Shown here piece by piece: positions 17,479 to 25,616 of a stretch of 64,000 bases of DNA. Source of the stretch: Tepidamorphus gemmatus (GTDB lineage Bacteria > Pseudomonadota > Alphaproteobacteria > Rhizobiales > Tepidamorphaceae); NCBI RefSeq assembly GCF_004346195.1, contig NZ_SMAK01000005.1:124001-188000 (forward strand), given 5' to 3'. Within the stretch, counting starts at the first letter, position 1. Each line of letters begins with the position of its first letter. Position numbers and translations under genes: made by a program. The notes under the pieces were generated by a model. The model saw only the letters and a program-made list of their open reading frames with translations. It searched no databases and had not been told where the DNA came from.

Positions 17479-18296
17479 GCAGGATACTCCGTGCAGCCCA
17501 GATTCTCGGAAATGCGTCGCGCCGCCTGCAGCACCGAGGCGACGAGCGCGGCCGGCGGCTCGGCGGGCACGTGCTGCAGCGAGCCGGCGACGGTGATGGT
17601 GGCAATGAGGTCGCGGCCGGCACCGAAGATCGGTGCGGCGAGCGCGTTGACCCCGACAAGCGTCTGCTCGGGGGCGGTGGCCCAGCCACGCCGGCGGGTG
17701 GCCTCGACCTCGGCTTCCAGCACCTTCAGATCGGTGTTGGTGTGCGGGGTCCAGCGCTTCAGCGGCTTGCCGCGTACCGCGGTCCACAGTCGCGCCGGCC
17801 CGAAGGCGAGCGCCACGCGCCCCTGCGCGGAGGAATGGAATGCGAGCAGCGCGCCGGGCCGCGTCACGATCTGCACCGGCGAATGGGCGCGCACGATGTC
17901 GAGAACGCGCATTCCCTCCGGCTCGACGCTCGACAGCGTGACGGTCTGGCCGGTGTCCCTGCGCAGCTGCACCATCGCCGCGCGCGCCTCGGTCAGCAGC
18001 CGGGTCGAATCGGCGACGGCTTGACCGAGATGGAACAGCCGCAGTGTCAGCCGGTATCTCTCGGTGGCAGGATCCTGCGAGACGTAGCCGAGCGCCTTCA
18101 GCGTACGCAGGTAGCGGAAGGTGCGGGTCTTCGGCATGCCGAGCGCCTTGGCGAGGTCCGTGACGCCGATCGGCTCGCCGAGCGCGGCCATCTCCTCGAT
18201 CACCTGGAAGGCAGCGCGCAGCGACTGGATGCCGGATGGCGGATGCGCGTCCACCGACGCTTTCGGGGTGGCTGGCGGGTCGATCAGGTCGGTCAT
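17475..18296 (-). CDS. IclR family transcriptional regulator
   Basis: 273 residues from the ATG at 18296, which overlaps the dctM stop in ATGA. An N-terminal winged helix (about 22-85: SLRAAFQVIEEMAALG, VTDLAKALGMPKTRTFRYLRTL) is followed by an effector-binding GAF-like domain with TLSSVEPEGMRVLDIVRAH and AALAAPIFG-like ligand-site residues (VNALAAPIFGAG). IclR members usually control the pathway genes beside them. The gene sits inside the operon between transporter and hydantoinase genes, and a GTTTC-N7-GAAAC palindrome stands at the operon promoter, so autoregulated repression is the simplest model. This is inference. Confidence 0.92.
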   Translation of the reverse strand: MTDLIDPPATPKASVDAHPPSGIQSLRAAFQVIEEMAALGEPIGVTDLAKALGMPKTRTFRYLRTLKALGYVSQDPATERYRLTLRLFHLGQAVADSTRLLTEARAAMVQLRRDTGQTVTLSSVEPEGMRVLDIVRAHSPVQIVTRPGALLAFHSSAQGRVALAFGPARLWTAVRGKPLKRWTPHTNTDLKVLEAEVEATRRRGWATAPEQTLVGVNALAAPIFGAGRDLIATITVAGSLQHVPAEPPAALVASVLQAARRISENLGCTEYPA

Positions 18297-19570
18297 TGCG
18301 GGAACAGCCTTGGCAAGGTGAGCGTCACCTCCGGCACGAAGGCGACGAGAACCAGCACGGCGATGCAGATCGCGATCATCGGCAGGGCGGCGCGGCTGAC
18401 GCCCTCGATCGGCACACGGCCGATCGCCGAGACGATGAACAGGCACAGGCCGACCGGCGGCGTGATCATGCCGATCATCAGGTTGAGAACGACCATCACG
18501 CCGAACTGGACGGGATCGAGCCCGATCACCCGGATCACCTCGATCAGGATCGGCATCACCAGGATCAGCGCCGCCAGCGGCTCGAGGAACAGCCCGAGCA
18601 GCAACAGGAGCGCGTTGATCAGCAGCAGCAGCAGGGCCGGCTCGCGCGTGATCCCCAGAAGACCATGGGCAATCTGGCGCGGCACGTTCTCGAAGCCGAG
18701 CACGAAGGCGGTCATGCTGGCCATGGCGACGATCAGCATGATTCCCGCCGACAGAGTCGCCGTCTCGAACAGCGCGATCCACATCTCGCGGACTCCCATC
18801 GTCCGGTAGAGGACCAGCGCCAGCAGCAGCGCGTAGAGCGCCGCGATCGCCGCCGCTTCCGTCGGCGTGAACACGCCGGACTTGATGCCACCGACGATGA
18901 TGACGGGCAGGAGCAGCGCCGGCAGGCCGCGGATCAGCGAGCGCCGTCGCTCGCCCGCCGGCAGCACCGGCGAAACCGGATGGCCCTCGATGCGCGCCTT
19001 GACCAGCACGTAGACGAGCAGCGCCAGGCAGAGCAGCAGTGCCGGCCCGATGCCGCCGAGGAACAGGTCGGCGATAGAGGTCCCCGACAAGACCCCGTAC
19101 AGGATCAAGGCCAGCGACGGCGGGACCAGCGGCCCGAGGATCGAACTTGTGGCAACCAGCGCGGCGGCGTAGCGGGGATCGTAGCCATCGCGCTTCATCG
19201 CCGGGATCAGCACGCTTCCGAGCGCGGAGGCCTCAGCCGTCGCCGCGCCGCTGACGCCGGAGAACAGCATGCTGGCAATAACCGTCACCGCCGCCAGCCC
19301 GCCGCGGATGCGCCCGACCACCGTCTGCGCCAGCTTGACGATCTCCTCGGTGATGCCGCCGGCATTCATGAAGCTGCCGGCAAGCAGGAAGAACGGGATC
19401 GTCAGCAGCACGAACTGATCGATGCCGGCGATCATCCGCTGCGGAAAGGCGATCAGCAGATGGGTATGGCCGATGATGAACAGGTAGGCGAGCGAGGCCA
19501 GTCCCAACGCCAGGGCGACCGGCACGCCGATCAGAAGAAAGGCGGTGAAGCCGCCCAGATAAGCGATCAC
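18293..19570 (-). CDS. TRAP transporter large membrane subunit (DctM type)
   Basis: Main permease of a tripartite ATP-independent periplasmic transporter, sodium or proton driven, for organic acids or related solutes. The GTG at 19570 overlaps the dctQ stop (GTGA) and gives 425 residues, the family norm. About 12 helices. DctM marks are PFFLLAGSFMNAGGI, SGVSGAATAEASALGSVLIPAM, SILGPLVPPSLALILYG and LEPLAALILVMPIL. Start choice follows from the coupling and from MIAYLGGFTAFLLIGVPVA, a standard DctM opening. Followed without gap by iclR. Confidence 0.95.
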   Translation of the reverse strand: MIAYLGGFTAFLLIGVPVALALGLASLAYLFIIGHTHLLIAFPQRMIAGIDQFVLLTIPFFLLAGSFMNAGGITEEIVKLAQTVVGRIRGGLAAVTVIASMLFSGVSGAATAEASALGSVLIPAMKRDGYDPRYAAALVATSSILGPLVPPSLALILYGVLSGTSIADLFLGGIGPALLLCLALLVYVLVKARIEGHPVSPVLPAGERRRSLIRGLPALLLPVIIVGGIKSGVFTPTEAAAIAALYALLLALVLYRTMGVREMWIALFETATLSAGIMLIVAMASMTAFVLGFENVPRQIAHGLLGITREPALLLLLINALLLLLGLFLEPLAALILVMPILIEVIRVIGLDPVQFGVMVVLNLMIGMITPPVGLCLFIVSAIGRVPIEGVSRAALPMIAICIAVLVLVAFVPEVTLTLPRLFPQ

Positions 19571-20133
19571 AGCTGGTTTCCTCCGGCATCCGGGAAGCTT
19601 GGCCGGGCACCCGAGACGAGCGCGCCAAGGCAGCCGGCCAGATGGATCGCGACATGGACCGCCAGCAGCGCGCTCCCGACCGGAATCGCCACATAGACCC
19701 AGAACAGCGACAGCCCTGCCGGACCGCTGCCGCCGAGGATGTCGTTCCAGATGAAGTCGGCGGCCGGCATTCGCTGTCCGTCGGCGAATTGCGCATAGCG
19801 CCAACCGTAGACGACGAGGAAGCCGAGCAGGACGAGGACCGCGCTGTCGGCGAGGACGGCGGTCAGCGCCGCCGCCCGCGCCGGCAGCGCGTCGACCAGA
19901 ATGCGCATCGCGGCGATCTCGCCGCGCTGATAGGCGATCCCGCAGGCCAAGAACGACACCCAGATCAGCAGGTAGCGGCAGACCTCCTCGGCCCAGATCA
20001 GCGATGCGTTCAGTCCGTACCGGAAGAAGACCTGCACGCACATGATGGCGAACAGGAGCGCCATCATCAGGCCAAGCAGACCGACCATTACGGCGCGGTA
20101 GATCCTGGCGATGCCTGTCGATGGTGCTGTCAT
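19567..20133 (-). CDS. TRAP transporter small membrane subunit (DctQ type)
   Basis: 188 residues from the ATG at 20133, with four predicted helices. QVFFRYGLNASLIWAEEVCR matches the DctQ family motif (R-x-x-x-N-x-x-x-x-W-A-E-E), followed by LLIWVSFLACGIAYQRGE. It stabilises the DctM permease. It ends in GTGA with dctM. It lies 92 bases after the cupin gene, so it is probably on the same transcript. Confidence 0.93.
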   Translation of the reverse strand: MTAPSTGIARIYRAVMVGLLGLMMALLFAIMCVQVFFRYGLNASLIWAEEVCRYLLIWVSFLACGIAYQRGEIAAMRILVDALPARAAALTAVLADSAVLVLLGFLVVYGWRYAQFADGQRMPAADFIWNDILGGSGPAGLSLFWVYVAIPVGSALLAVHVAIHLAGCLGALVSGARPSFPDAGGNQL

Positions 20134-20225
20134 GACGGCCTTTCGCTCCCGCAGTCGGCAAGGCGGTCCCGACCCGGCGCCGCTTCGCATCGGCGGCCGG
20201 CGGCCGGGCAGCCCGGTTCGCGACG

Positions 20226-20600
20226 TCAGGCTTTCTCGAACGTGTCCGTTTGGTAGGTCACCAGATGGAGGTAGTCCCGGCGCAGCGGCGAGAATACGTC
20301 GAGGTTGAGCACCGGCTCGTCGCCGACCACCTCCCCGCAATGCACGACGTCGGGCGGGATGCGGACGAGGCCGCCCTCTTCGACCTCGACGGTCTCGTCG
20401 CCGATGAAGAAGCGCATGCGCCCCTTGACGACCATCACCAGCTGCTCCTCGGGATGGGAATGCGGGCGCACCTCCATACCCGGCTGCAGCCAGTTCATGC
20501 ACAGCATCACGTCGTTGCCGCGGAAGCCGGCCCGGGAGACGCCCGGGCGCACATGCTCCCGGGGCAGATCTTCCCAGCGATAGGCCCTCGTCCTGCCCAT
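20226..20600 (-). CDS. Single-domain cupin protein
   Basis: 124 residues from the ATG at 20600; a GTG at 20606 overlapping the dctP stop is equally possible. The cupin metal site is clear: GMEVRPHSHPEEQ followed by a Gly (motif 1) and PPDVVHCGEV (motif 2), giving three His plus one Glu. Proteins of this size are often small isomerases, lyases or sensors of the compound handled by their operon. Placed between dctP and dctQ of the TRAP operon, it may bind or modify the transported substrate; there is no direct evidence for a reaction. Confidence 0.85.
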   Translation of the reverse strand: MGRTRAYRWEDLPREHVRPGVSRAGFRGNDVMLCMNWLQPGMEVRPHSHPEEQLVMVVKGRMRFFIGDETVEVEEGGLVRIPPDVVHCGEVVGDEPVLNLDVFSPLRRDYLHLVTYQTDTFEKA

Positions 20601-20602
20601 CT

Positions 20603-21592
20603 TCACGAGCCCTTGCGGACCGTTGCGATGAACTCGCCGATCAGCGGGTCCTTGGCGGACCACTGCTCGACCACCGGCGCCGTCCTGGCCCGCATCTCGT
20701 CGAGGTTGTCGAGCTGGTTGATGGTGACGCCCTTGGACTTCAGCTCGGCGGCAACACGGGCCTCGTCGTCGCGCACGAAGGCATAGTGCTCGGCGATGGT
20801 CTCGTGGCCGGCCTCGACGAGCGCCTGCTTGATGTCGTCGGGCAGTCCGTCGAATCTGGCCTGGTTCATGATGAGGATCCCCGGCCAGAAGTAGTGGCCG
20901 GTGAGCGTGACTTCCCTGGCGTTCTGGTAGAGGTTCTCCGACTCGATCGAGGACAGGTTGATCTCGACCGCGTCGATCACGCCAGTCTCGAGGCCGGAAT
21001 AGACCTCGCCATAGGGCATGCCGACCGGATTAGTGCCGACTGCCTCCCATGTCGCCTTGTGCAGCGGGATCGGCACGATGCGTGTCTTCAGGCCCTGGAA
21101 GTCGGCGAGCGACTTCACCGGTTTCGCACGGCTGAGGAAATGGCGCAGGCCGGCTTCGTAGTAGGATAGCCCCTTCATGCCCTTCTCGGACAGGCTGTCG
21201 AGGATCTTCTGCCCGACCGGTCCGGCGAGGACTGCGGCAAGCTGGTCGTAGCTGGTCACCACGAAGGGGAGCTGCAGCGCGTCCACGGCGACCGCGCCGG
21301 CAGCCAGCGGGAAGGTCGGCGAGGAGACCAGCGCGCCATCGATGGTGCCGAGCTGGACGCCCTCGAGGAGCTGCTTGTCGTCGCCGAGCTGCCGGTCGCC
21401 GATCACCTCGATCTCGACGCGGCCCCCGGTCTTCTCGGCGACCGCCTTGGCGAACATCTCGACGCCGGTCTGGAAGGCATGTCGGCTCGACGCCGCATGG
21501 CCGAACTTGAACGTGTAGTCGGCGGCCGTAGCCGGCCCATGGATCATCGACAGGGCGACCGCGGCGCCCGCGAGCAGGGTGCTGACCCTCAT
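20603..21592 (-). CDS. TRAP transporter substrate-binding protein (DctP type)
   Basis: Periplasmic binding protein that feeds DctQ/DctM. From the ATG at 21592 it has 329 residues: signal peptide MRVSTLLAGAAVALSMIHGPATAA, then YTFKFGHAASSRHAFQTGVEMFAKAV. DctP features follow, with GLKTRIVPIPLHKATWEAVG carrying the conserved Arg that binds carboxylate, and PYGEVYSGLETGVIDAVE. The carboxylate-binding Arg suggests an organic acid ligand. It is the first gene of a seven-gene leftward operon (dctP, cupin, dctQ, dctM, iclR, hyuA, hyuB). The frame is open for 73 more codons upstream, but that part covers the promoter. Confidence 0.94.
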   Translation of the reverse strand: MRVSTLLAGAAVALSMIHGPATAADYTFKFGHAASSRHAFQTGVEMFAKAVAEKTGGRVEIEVIGDRQLGDDKQLLEGVQLGTIDGALVSSPTFPLAAGAVAVDALQLPFVVTSYDQLAAVLAGPVGQKILDSLSEKGMKGLSYYEAGLRHFLSRAKPVKSLADFQGLKTRIVPIPLHKATWEAVGTNPVGMPYGEVYSGLETGVIDAVEINLSSIESENLYQNAREVTLTGHYFWPGILIMNQARFDGLPDDIKQALVEAGHETIAEHYAFVRDDEARVAAELKSKGVTINQLDNLDEMRARTAPVVEQWSAKDPLIGEFIATVRKGS

Positions 21593-21606
21593 TGGTTTCC
21601 TCTTTT

Positions 21607-21623
21607 GTTTCTCATAGTGAAAC
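21607..21623. promoter_or_regulatory. Candidate IclR operator
   Basis: GTTTCTCATAGTGAAAC, an inverted repeat with perfect 5-base arms (GTTTC / GAAAC) around 7 bases, sits just upstream of the dctP start and just downstream of the predicted transcription start. That position suits a repressor. The size and arm composition suit an IclR dimer, and an IclR gene lies in the operon. The match of this operator to this protein is inference. Confidence 0.5.
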
Positions 21624-21638
21624 GCTGTTGCAAGATAA

Positions 21639-21667
21639 AGTACAAATGACCTGCCAGATCTTGTCAA
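21639..21667 (-). promoter_or_regulatory. Sigma-70-like promoter of the TRAP/hydantoinase operon
   Basis: On the minus strand, TTGACA (21667-21662) and TGTACT (21644-21639) are separated by 17 bases. The -35 box is a perfect consensus. The predicted start falls near 21632, directly before the GTTTC-N7-GAAAC palindrome and about 40 bases before the dctP ATG. Confidence 0.5.
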
Positions 21668-21967
21668 GCCAGTACCCGGCAGCACGCTGCGGATGCCTGC
21701 AGACGCCAGGCTGGTGAGGCGCCCTGCCTCGTCGATGGTCGCGGCAAGGATCTGTCCGTCGCGGAGGCCGGTCGCGACCATCAGCGCCGATGTGGCCGGT
21801 CCATGCCGCAACGATCCGACCTCCTCGCGGCCGGTAGCGCGCCGATGAGAAGGCGACGCGCCTTGCTGCGCTGCCGGGCAAGCTGTTGTGACGCTGACGG
21901 GGCTGGCAACCTGCTGGCCGTGCGGCTAGCTTGGCGCCCGCGAACTCGGACAGTGGAGGCACGGGAC

Positions 21968-22726
21968 ATGGCACACACGAACAGGATCGCGATGGTGACG
22001 GGAGCCGGAACCGGCGTCGGCAAGGCGGTGGCCCTGGGTCTGGCGCGCGCGGGTTACGCCGTCGTGCTCGCCGGCCGCCGGCAGCAGCCGCTGGACGAGA
22101 CCCGGGCCGAGATCGAGTCCGCCGGCGGCACCGCGATCGCGGTTCCCACCGACGTCAGCGATGCGGGCTCCGTGGCCAACCTGTTCGCGACGACCAGGCA
22201 GCGCTTCGGGCGCCTTGACGTGCTGTTCAACAATGCCGGCATCGGCGCTCCGCCGGTACCCCTCGAGGATCTGACCATCGAACAGTGGAAGGCCGTGGTC
22301 GACATCAACCTCACCGGGATGTTCTTGTGCATCCAGGAATCGTTCCGGATCATGAAGGATCAGACGCCGCGCGGCGGCCGCATCATCAACAACGGCTCGA
22401 TCTCGGCCCATGCCCCGCGGCCGAACTCCGCCCCCTACACCGCCACCAAGCACGCGGTGACCGGTCTCACCAAGTCCGCCTCGCTCGACGGCCGCAAGTA
22501 CGACATCGCGGTGGGACAGATCGATATCGGCAATGCCGCAACGCCGATGACCGAGCGCATGCCCCAGGGCGTGCCGCAGGCCGATGGAACCCTGAAGCCC
22601 GAGCCGACCATCGACCCGGTCCATGTCGCCGACGCCGTGGTGTTCATGGCGGGCATGCCGCTCGACACCAATGTCCTGACCATCACGGTCATGGCAACGA
22701 AGATGCCCTTCGTCGGTCGCGGCTGA
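21968..22726 (+). CDS. SDR family NAD(P)-dependent oxidoreductase
   Basis: Classical short-chain dehydrogenase/reductase, 252 residues from the ATG at 21968. Cofactor loop [10 protein letters not shown] (11-20), NNAG (88-91) and the catalytic set Ser144, Tyr157, Lys161 (YTATK) are all present. The sequence GRR at the end of the second strand, without an acidic residue there, favours NADP(H) over NAD(H). The region upstream in the same frame lacks family similarity. It is followed 35 bases later by an EamA exporter and then a GntR regulator and an aldolase, all rightward. A role in the same catabolic pathway as the divergent hydantoinase operon is possible but not shown. Confidence 0.92.
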   Translation: MAHTNRIAMVTGAGTGVGKAVALGLARAGYAVVLAGRRQQPLDETRAEIESAGGTAIAVPTDVSDAGSVANLFATTRQRFGRLDVLFNNAGIGAPPVPLEDLTIEQWKAVVDINLTGMFLCIQESFRIMKDQTPRGGRIINNGSISAHAPRPNSAPYTATKHAVTGLTKSASLDGRKYDIAVGQIDIGNAATPMTERMPQGVPQADGTLKPEPTIDPVHVADAVVFMAGMPLDTNVLTITVMATKMPFVGRG

Positions 22727-22761
22727 GGCATCCGGACCTCCCGCGAGCATCTGGCGCAGGC

Positions 22762-23658
22762 ATGTTCGGCGAATGGTTGTGGGCGGTTTTCACGGTGTCG
22801 GCCGCCGGCGCCCAGACCATGCGCAACGCCATGCAGAAGGAACTGACGGCAAGCCTCGGCACCGTCGGCGCAACCCATGTCCGCTTCCTGTTCGGCTTCC
22901 CGTTCGCCCTGGTGTTCCTGGCGATTGCGGTCGTTGCCACCGGCGCTCCGCCGGCGCTGCCGGATGCAGCGGCGCTGGCCTGGACCGCAGCGGGCGCCGG
23001 CGCCCAGTTCGTCGCCACCGCCCTGATGCTGGCGGCCATGGAACTGCGCTCGTTCCTGGTGGCAACTGCCTACACCAAGACGGAACCGGTCCTCGTGCTG
23101 ATGTTCGCGGTCGTGGTCCTCGCGGAGGTGCCGACGCCGGCGCTGATCGCGGCGGTCCTGATCGCCACCGGCGGTGTCCTGATGATGTCGTGGCCGGGGA
23201 CGACGATGGCGGGCAGCAGCCTGCGCGCAGCCGCCTACGGGCTCGGCTCGGCGGCACTGTTCGCCATGTCGGCTGTCTGCTATCGCGGCGGCATCCAGGC
23301 GAGCGCCAGCCCGAGCTTCATCGTCGCGGCCTCTTCCACCCTCGTTGTCGCACTGGCGCTGCAGGCCGCGACCGTCACCCTCGTCCTGCTCGTCCGGCGG
23401 CGTGGGACGCTCGCCGCCATCCTCGGCCGCTGGCGCCAGTCGATGACGGCCGGCTTCCTCGGCGCACTCGCCTCGCAGTTCTGGTTCCTCGCCTTCGCCC
23501 TGCAAGGCGCCGCAGCCGTGCGCACCCTGGCGCTGGTGGAGATCCTGTTCGCCCAGATGGTGTCGCGGCGGCTGTTCGATCAGCGCACCACGCGCGCCGA
23601 GGCGATCGGCATCCTCCTCCTCGTCTCAGGCGTCGCGCTGATCCTGGCGGGGACATGA
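22762..23658 (+). CDS. EamA/DMT family transporter
   Basis: 298 residues from the ATG at 22762 with about ten hydrophobic helices in two EamA repeats. The first repeat contains FLVATAYTKTEPVLVLMFAVVVL and the second AAAVRTLALVEILFAQMVSRRLF; both match the conserved 'late helix' of DMT exporters. A frame open further upstream overlaps the SDR gene and has no similarity. Substrate unknown. The gene probably shares a transcript with the SDR gene. Confidence 0.88.
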   Translation: MFGEWLWAVFTVSAAGAQTMRNAMQKELTASLGTVGATHVRFLFGFPFALVFLAIAVVATGAPPALPDAAALAWTAAGAGAQFVATALMLAAMELRSFLVATAYTKTEPVLVLMFAVVVLAEVPTPALIAAVLIATGGVLMMSWPGTTMAGSSLRAAAYGLGSAALFAMSAVCYRGGIQASASPSFIVAASSTLVVALALQAATVTLVLLVRRRGTLAAILGRWRQSMTAGFLGALASQFWFLAFALQGAAAVRTLALVEILFAQMVSRRLFDQRTTRAEAIGILLLVSGVALILAGT

Positions 23659-23751
23659 TCGCCTGCGCTTGTGAGCTCCCGCACGGATCGTTAACGTCGG
23701 TCCTGGTCGTCGTCGGCACCGAAGCAGGCCCGGGAAGGACGTCCGACAGAC

Positions 23752-24432
23752 ATGCGAACGCTGACGCAGCACGCGACAGACGAAATCCGCAGATGGATTC
23801 TCGACGGCTCCATCGGTCTGGGAGAGCCGCTCTCCGAAAGCCTGCTGGCGGCCCGATTCGGCTATTCCAAGACGCCGATCCGCGAGGCGCTCCTGCAGCT
23901 CAAGAAGGAAGGGCTGGTCTCGATCCGCCCGCAGACCGGCAGCTTCGTCTTCGACATCGACGCGCGCGGCATCGAGGACCTCGGGACAATGCGCGAGATT
24001 CTCGAAACCGCCGCCCTCGACCGCGCGATGACGGCCGGGGCGGCCCGCCTGGGCGCCGACCTCACCGAGATCTGCGGGCACATGCGTGCCGCTGTCGCGG
24101 CGGGGGATCACACCGGCTGCCGGGATCTCGATACCGCATTTCACGAGACGATGTTCCACCTCGCCGGCAACCCTTGCCTGCTGGAGTGCTATCGGACCTA
24201 CGCCGCCCGGGCCATCGCCGTCGGATCTTGCCTCGGCACCGATCAGCACCACTGCCGTGCGAGGCTGAAAGAGCACGAACAGATCGCCGGACTGATCGTG
24301 CTGGGCGAACGGGCGGCGGCCACGCAGGCGCTGGTCGCACACATCCGGACGACCACCGCGAGCTACATCGACAGTCTCGCCCGGCGTCAGTCGCGACGCC
24401 GCTACCAGCAGGTACCCTCGGCCGACCGATGA
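23752..24432 (+). CDS. GntR family regulator, FCD (FadR-like) subgroup
   Basis: 226 residues. The N-terminal winged helix is seen in ATDEIRRWILDGSIGLGEPL, SESLLAARFGYSKTPIREAL and LVSIRPQTGSFVF. The C-terminal all-helical FCD domain is about 80-215; its metal or ligand site residues are visible as D in DLDTAFHETMF and H in ARLKEHEQI. FCD regulators respond to sugar acids and other carboxylates. The gene lies 93 bases after the exporter and 170 bases before the KDPG-type aldolase. A sugar-acid effector would fit the aldolase; that is inference. Confidence 0.92.
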   Translation: MRTLTQHATDEIRRWILDGSIGLGEPLSESLLAARFGYSKTPIREALLQLKKEGLVSIRPQTGSFVFDIDARGIEDLGTMREILETAALDRAMTAGAARLGADLTEICGHMRAAVAAGDHTGCRDLDTAFHETMFHLAGNPCLLECYRTYAARAIAVGSCLGTDQHHCRARLKEHEQIAGLIVLGERAAATQALVAHIRTTTASYIDSLARRQSRRRYQQVPSADR

Positions 24433-24602
24433 GCCAGACTGACGGCACCTGCGGCCTCTGCTGGACGCGCCACACGCTCACGCCGCAGCGCGCGGCCTCA
24501 CGTCGCACCGGCCGACTGTCCTCGACCCGCACGGCCTGGCGGACCCGACGATGACATCTCACCCTTGACAGCGACACGCGACCGCGCAGGGCATCAGGAA
24601 CC

Positions 24603-25271
24603 GTGGTGACACTGGACAACAGACCGTTCTGGCACAGCACCGGGATCGTACCGGTGGTCACGATCCGCGATGCGGACCGTGCCGTGCCGCTTGCCCGGAC
24701 GCTCGCCGAGGCCGGGTTGCCGATCATCGAGATCACCTTGCGAACCCCTTCGGCCCTCGACGCGATCCGCCGGATCGCCGCCGAGGTTCCCGAGGCCCAT
24801 GTCGGCGCGGGCACGATCCGCCATCCGGCCGACATCGAGGCCGCCCTCAACGCAGGGGCGCGCTTCCTCGTCTCCCCGGGGGCCACCGACGCACTCGTCC
24901 GCGCGGCGGCCGGCTGTCCGATCCCCTGGCTGCCGGGTTGTGCGACCCCGTCAGAGGCGATGCGGCTTGCCGATCACGGCTTCGCGACGGTGAAGTTCTT
25001 CCCGGCATCGAGCTACGGCGGCACCCGCACCCTGCGCGCGCTCGCCGCCCCGCTCGCCGGGATGGAATTCATTCCCACCGGCGGGATCGGACCGGCGGAT
25101 CTGGCGGACTATCTGAGCCTGCCGTCGGTCGTCGCCGTCGGCGGCTCCTGGATGGTGCGTGAGGATTGGCTGGATTCCGGCGATCTTTCGAGCATCGCCG
25201 AGGCCGCGCGCGCCGCCTGCGTCCGTGTCCGGGATCTCCGCACGCCGGCGCCGGCGGATCGACCGGGGTAA
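24603..25271 (+). CDS. Bifunctional 4-hydroxy-2-oxoglutarate / KDPG-type aldolase
   Basis: Class I aldolase of the Eda family, 222 residues, GTG start (a second GTG is the next codon). Active-site residues are in place: Glu43 and Arg47 in IIEITLRTPS, and Schiff-base Lys131 in FATVKFFPAS. GTGG-like phosphate loops show as VGAGTI, PGCATPSE and PTGGIGP. It would split 2-keto-3-deoxy-6-phosphogluconate or a related 2-keto-3-deoxy sugar acid to pyruvate plus an aldehyde. The C-terminal end (VRDLRTPAPADRPG) is a short unconserved tail. The 170 bases upstream, after the GntR gene, show no other gene. Confidence 0.92.
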   Translation: MVTLDNRPFWHSTGIVPVVTIRDADRAVPLARTLAEAGLPIIEITLRTPSALDAIRRIAAEVPEAHVGAGTIRHPADIEAALNAGARFLVSPGATDALVRAAAGCPIPWLPGCATPSEAMRLADHGFATVKFFPASSYGGTRTLRALAAPLAGMEFIPTGGIGPADLADYLSLPSVVAVGGSWMVREDWLDSGDLSSIAEAARAACVRVRDLRTPAPADRPG

Positions 25272-25377
25272 CGCCGCCCCCGCCTCGTCCGAACGGTCAC
25301 GCCCGACACGTCGGCCCAACGCCGGACGGCCACCCGTTGCCGGGCGGCCGCCAAACGGTCTGTTGGGTGGCCGACGG

Positions 25378-25542
25378 TCAGGCCCGTCGGGCAAAATGCA
25401 TCACCACGGAGACGACCAGCGCGATCAGGAAGATGAAGAACAGTACCTGGGCAATGCCCACCGATGCGCTGGCCACCCCACCGAAGCCGAAGGCACCGGC
25501 GATCACGGCGACGATCAAGAACAGAAGGGCCCAGTACAACAT
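25378..25542 (-). CDS. DUF1328 small membrane protein (YtjA-like)
   Basis: 54 residues, two helices, almost wholly hydrophobic: MLYWALLFLIVAVIAGAFGF, then a Gly/Ala/Ser turn and a second helix VLFFIFLIALVVSVVMHF ending in ARRA. This is the DUF1328 pattern. GAGGAGA just before the ATG is a good ribosome site. DUF1328 proteins are of unknown function but commonly belong to the general stress regulon in this order. It lies right after phyR, and a degenerate EcfG-type promoter is in front of it. Confidence 0.88.
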   Translation of the reverse strand: MLYWALLFLIVAVIAGAFGFGGVASASVGIAQVLFFIFLIALVVSVVMHFARRA

Positions 25543-25584
25543 CAGACGTCTCCTCTTGCAGGTCTCACACTATCCGACACGTTG

Positions 25585-25609
25585 AACGTCCGACGTTGCA
25601 GAAGGTTTC
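25585..25609 (-). promoter_or_regulatory. Possible EcfG-type promoter of the DUF1328 gene
   Basis: On the minus strand GAAAC (25609-25605) and CGTT (25588-25585) are 16 bases apart. The spacing fits EcfG promoters (GGAAC-N16/17-CGTT), but the -35 element has one mismatch. It is 43 bases upstream of the DUF1328 start. Confidence 0.4.
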
Positions 25610-25616
25610 GTCCTGA

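Larger units (their letters stand above)
21593..21967. other. Divergent intergenic region between the TRAP operon and the SDR gene
   Basis: A 375-base spacer. Its left end holds the candidate TRAP operon promoter and operator (separate entries). The rest is GC-rich. Leftward frames stay open through it, but their translations match no family I know and they cross the promoter. I see no small RNA or repeat. The promoter for the rightward SDR gene must lie in its right third; no clear -35/-10 pair stands out. Confidence 0.5.

Noticed and set aside
21603-21811. N-terminal extension of the DctP gene to 21811
   Set aside because: The extra 73 codons cross the promoter and operator, and the signal peptide begins at the ATG at 21592.
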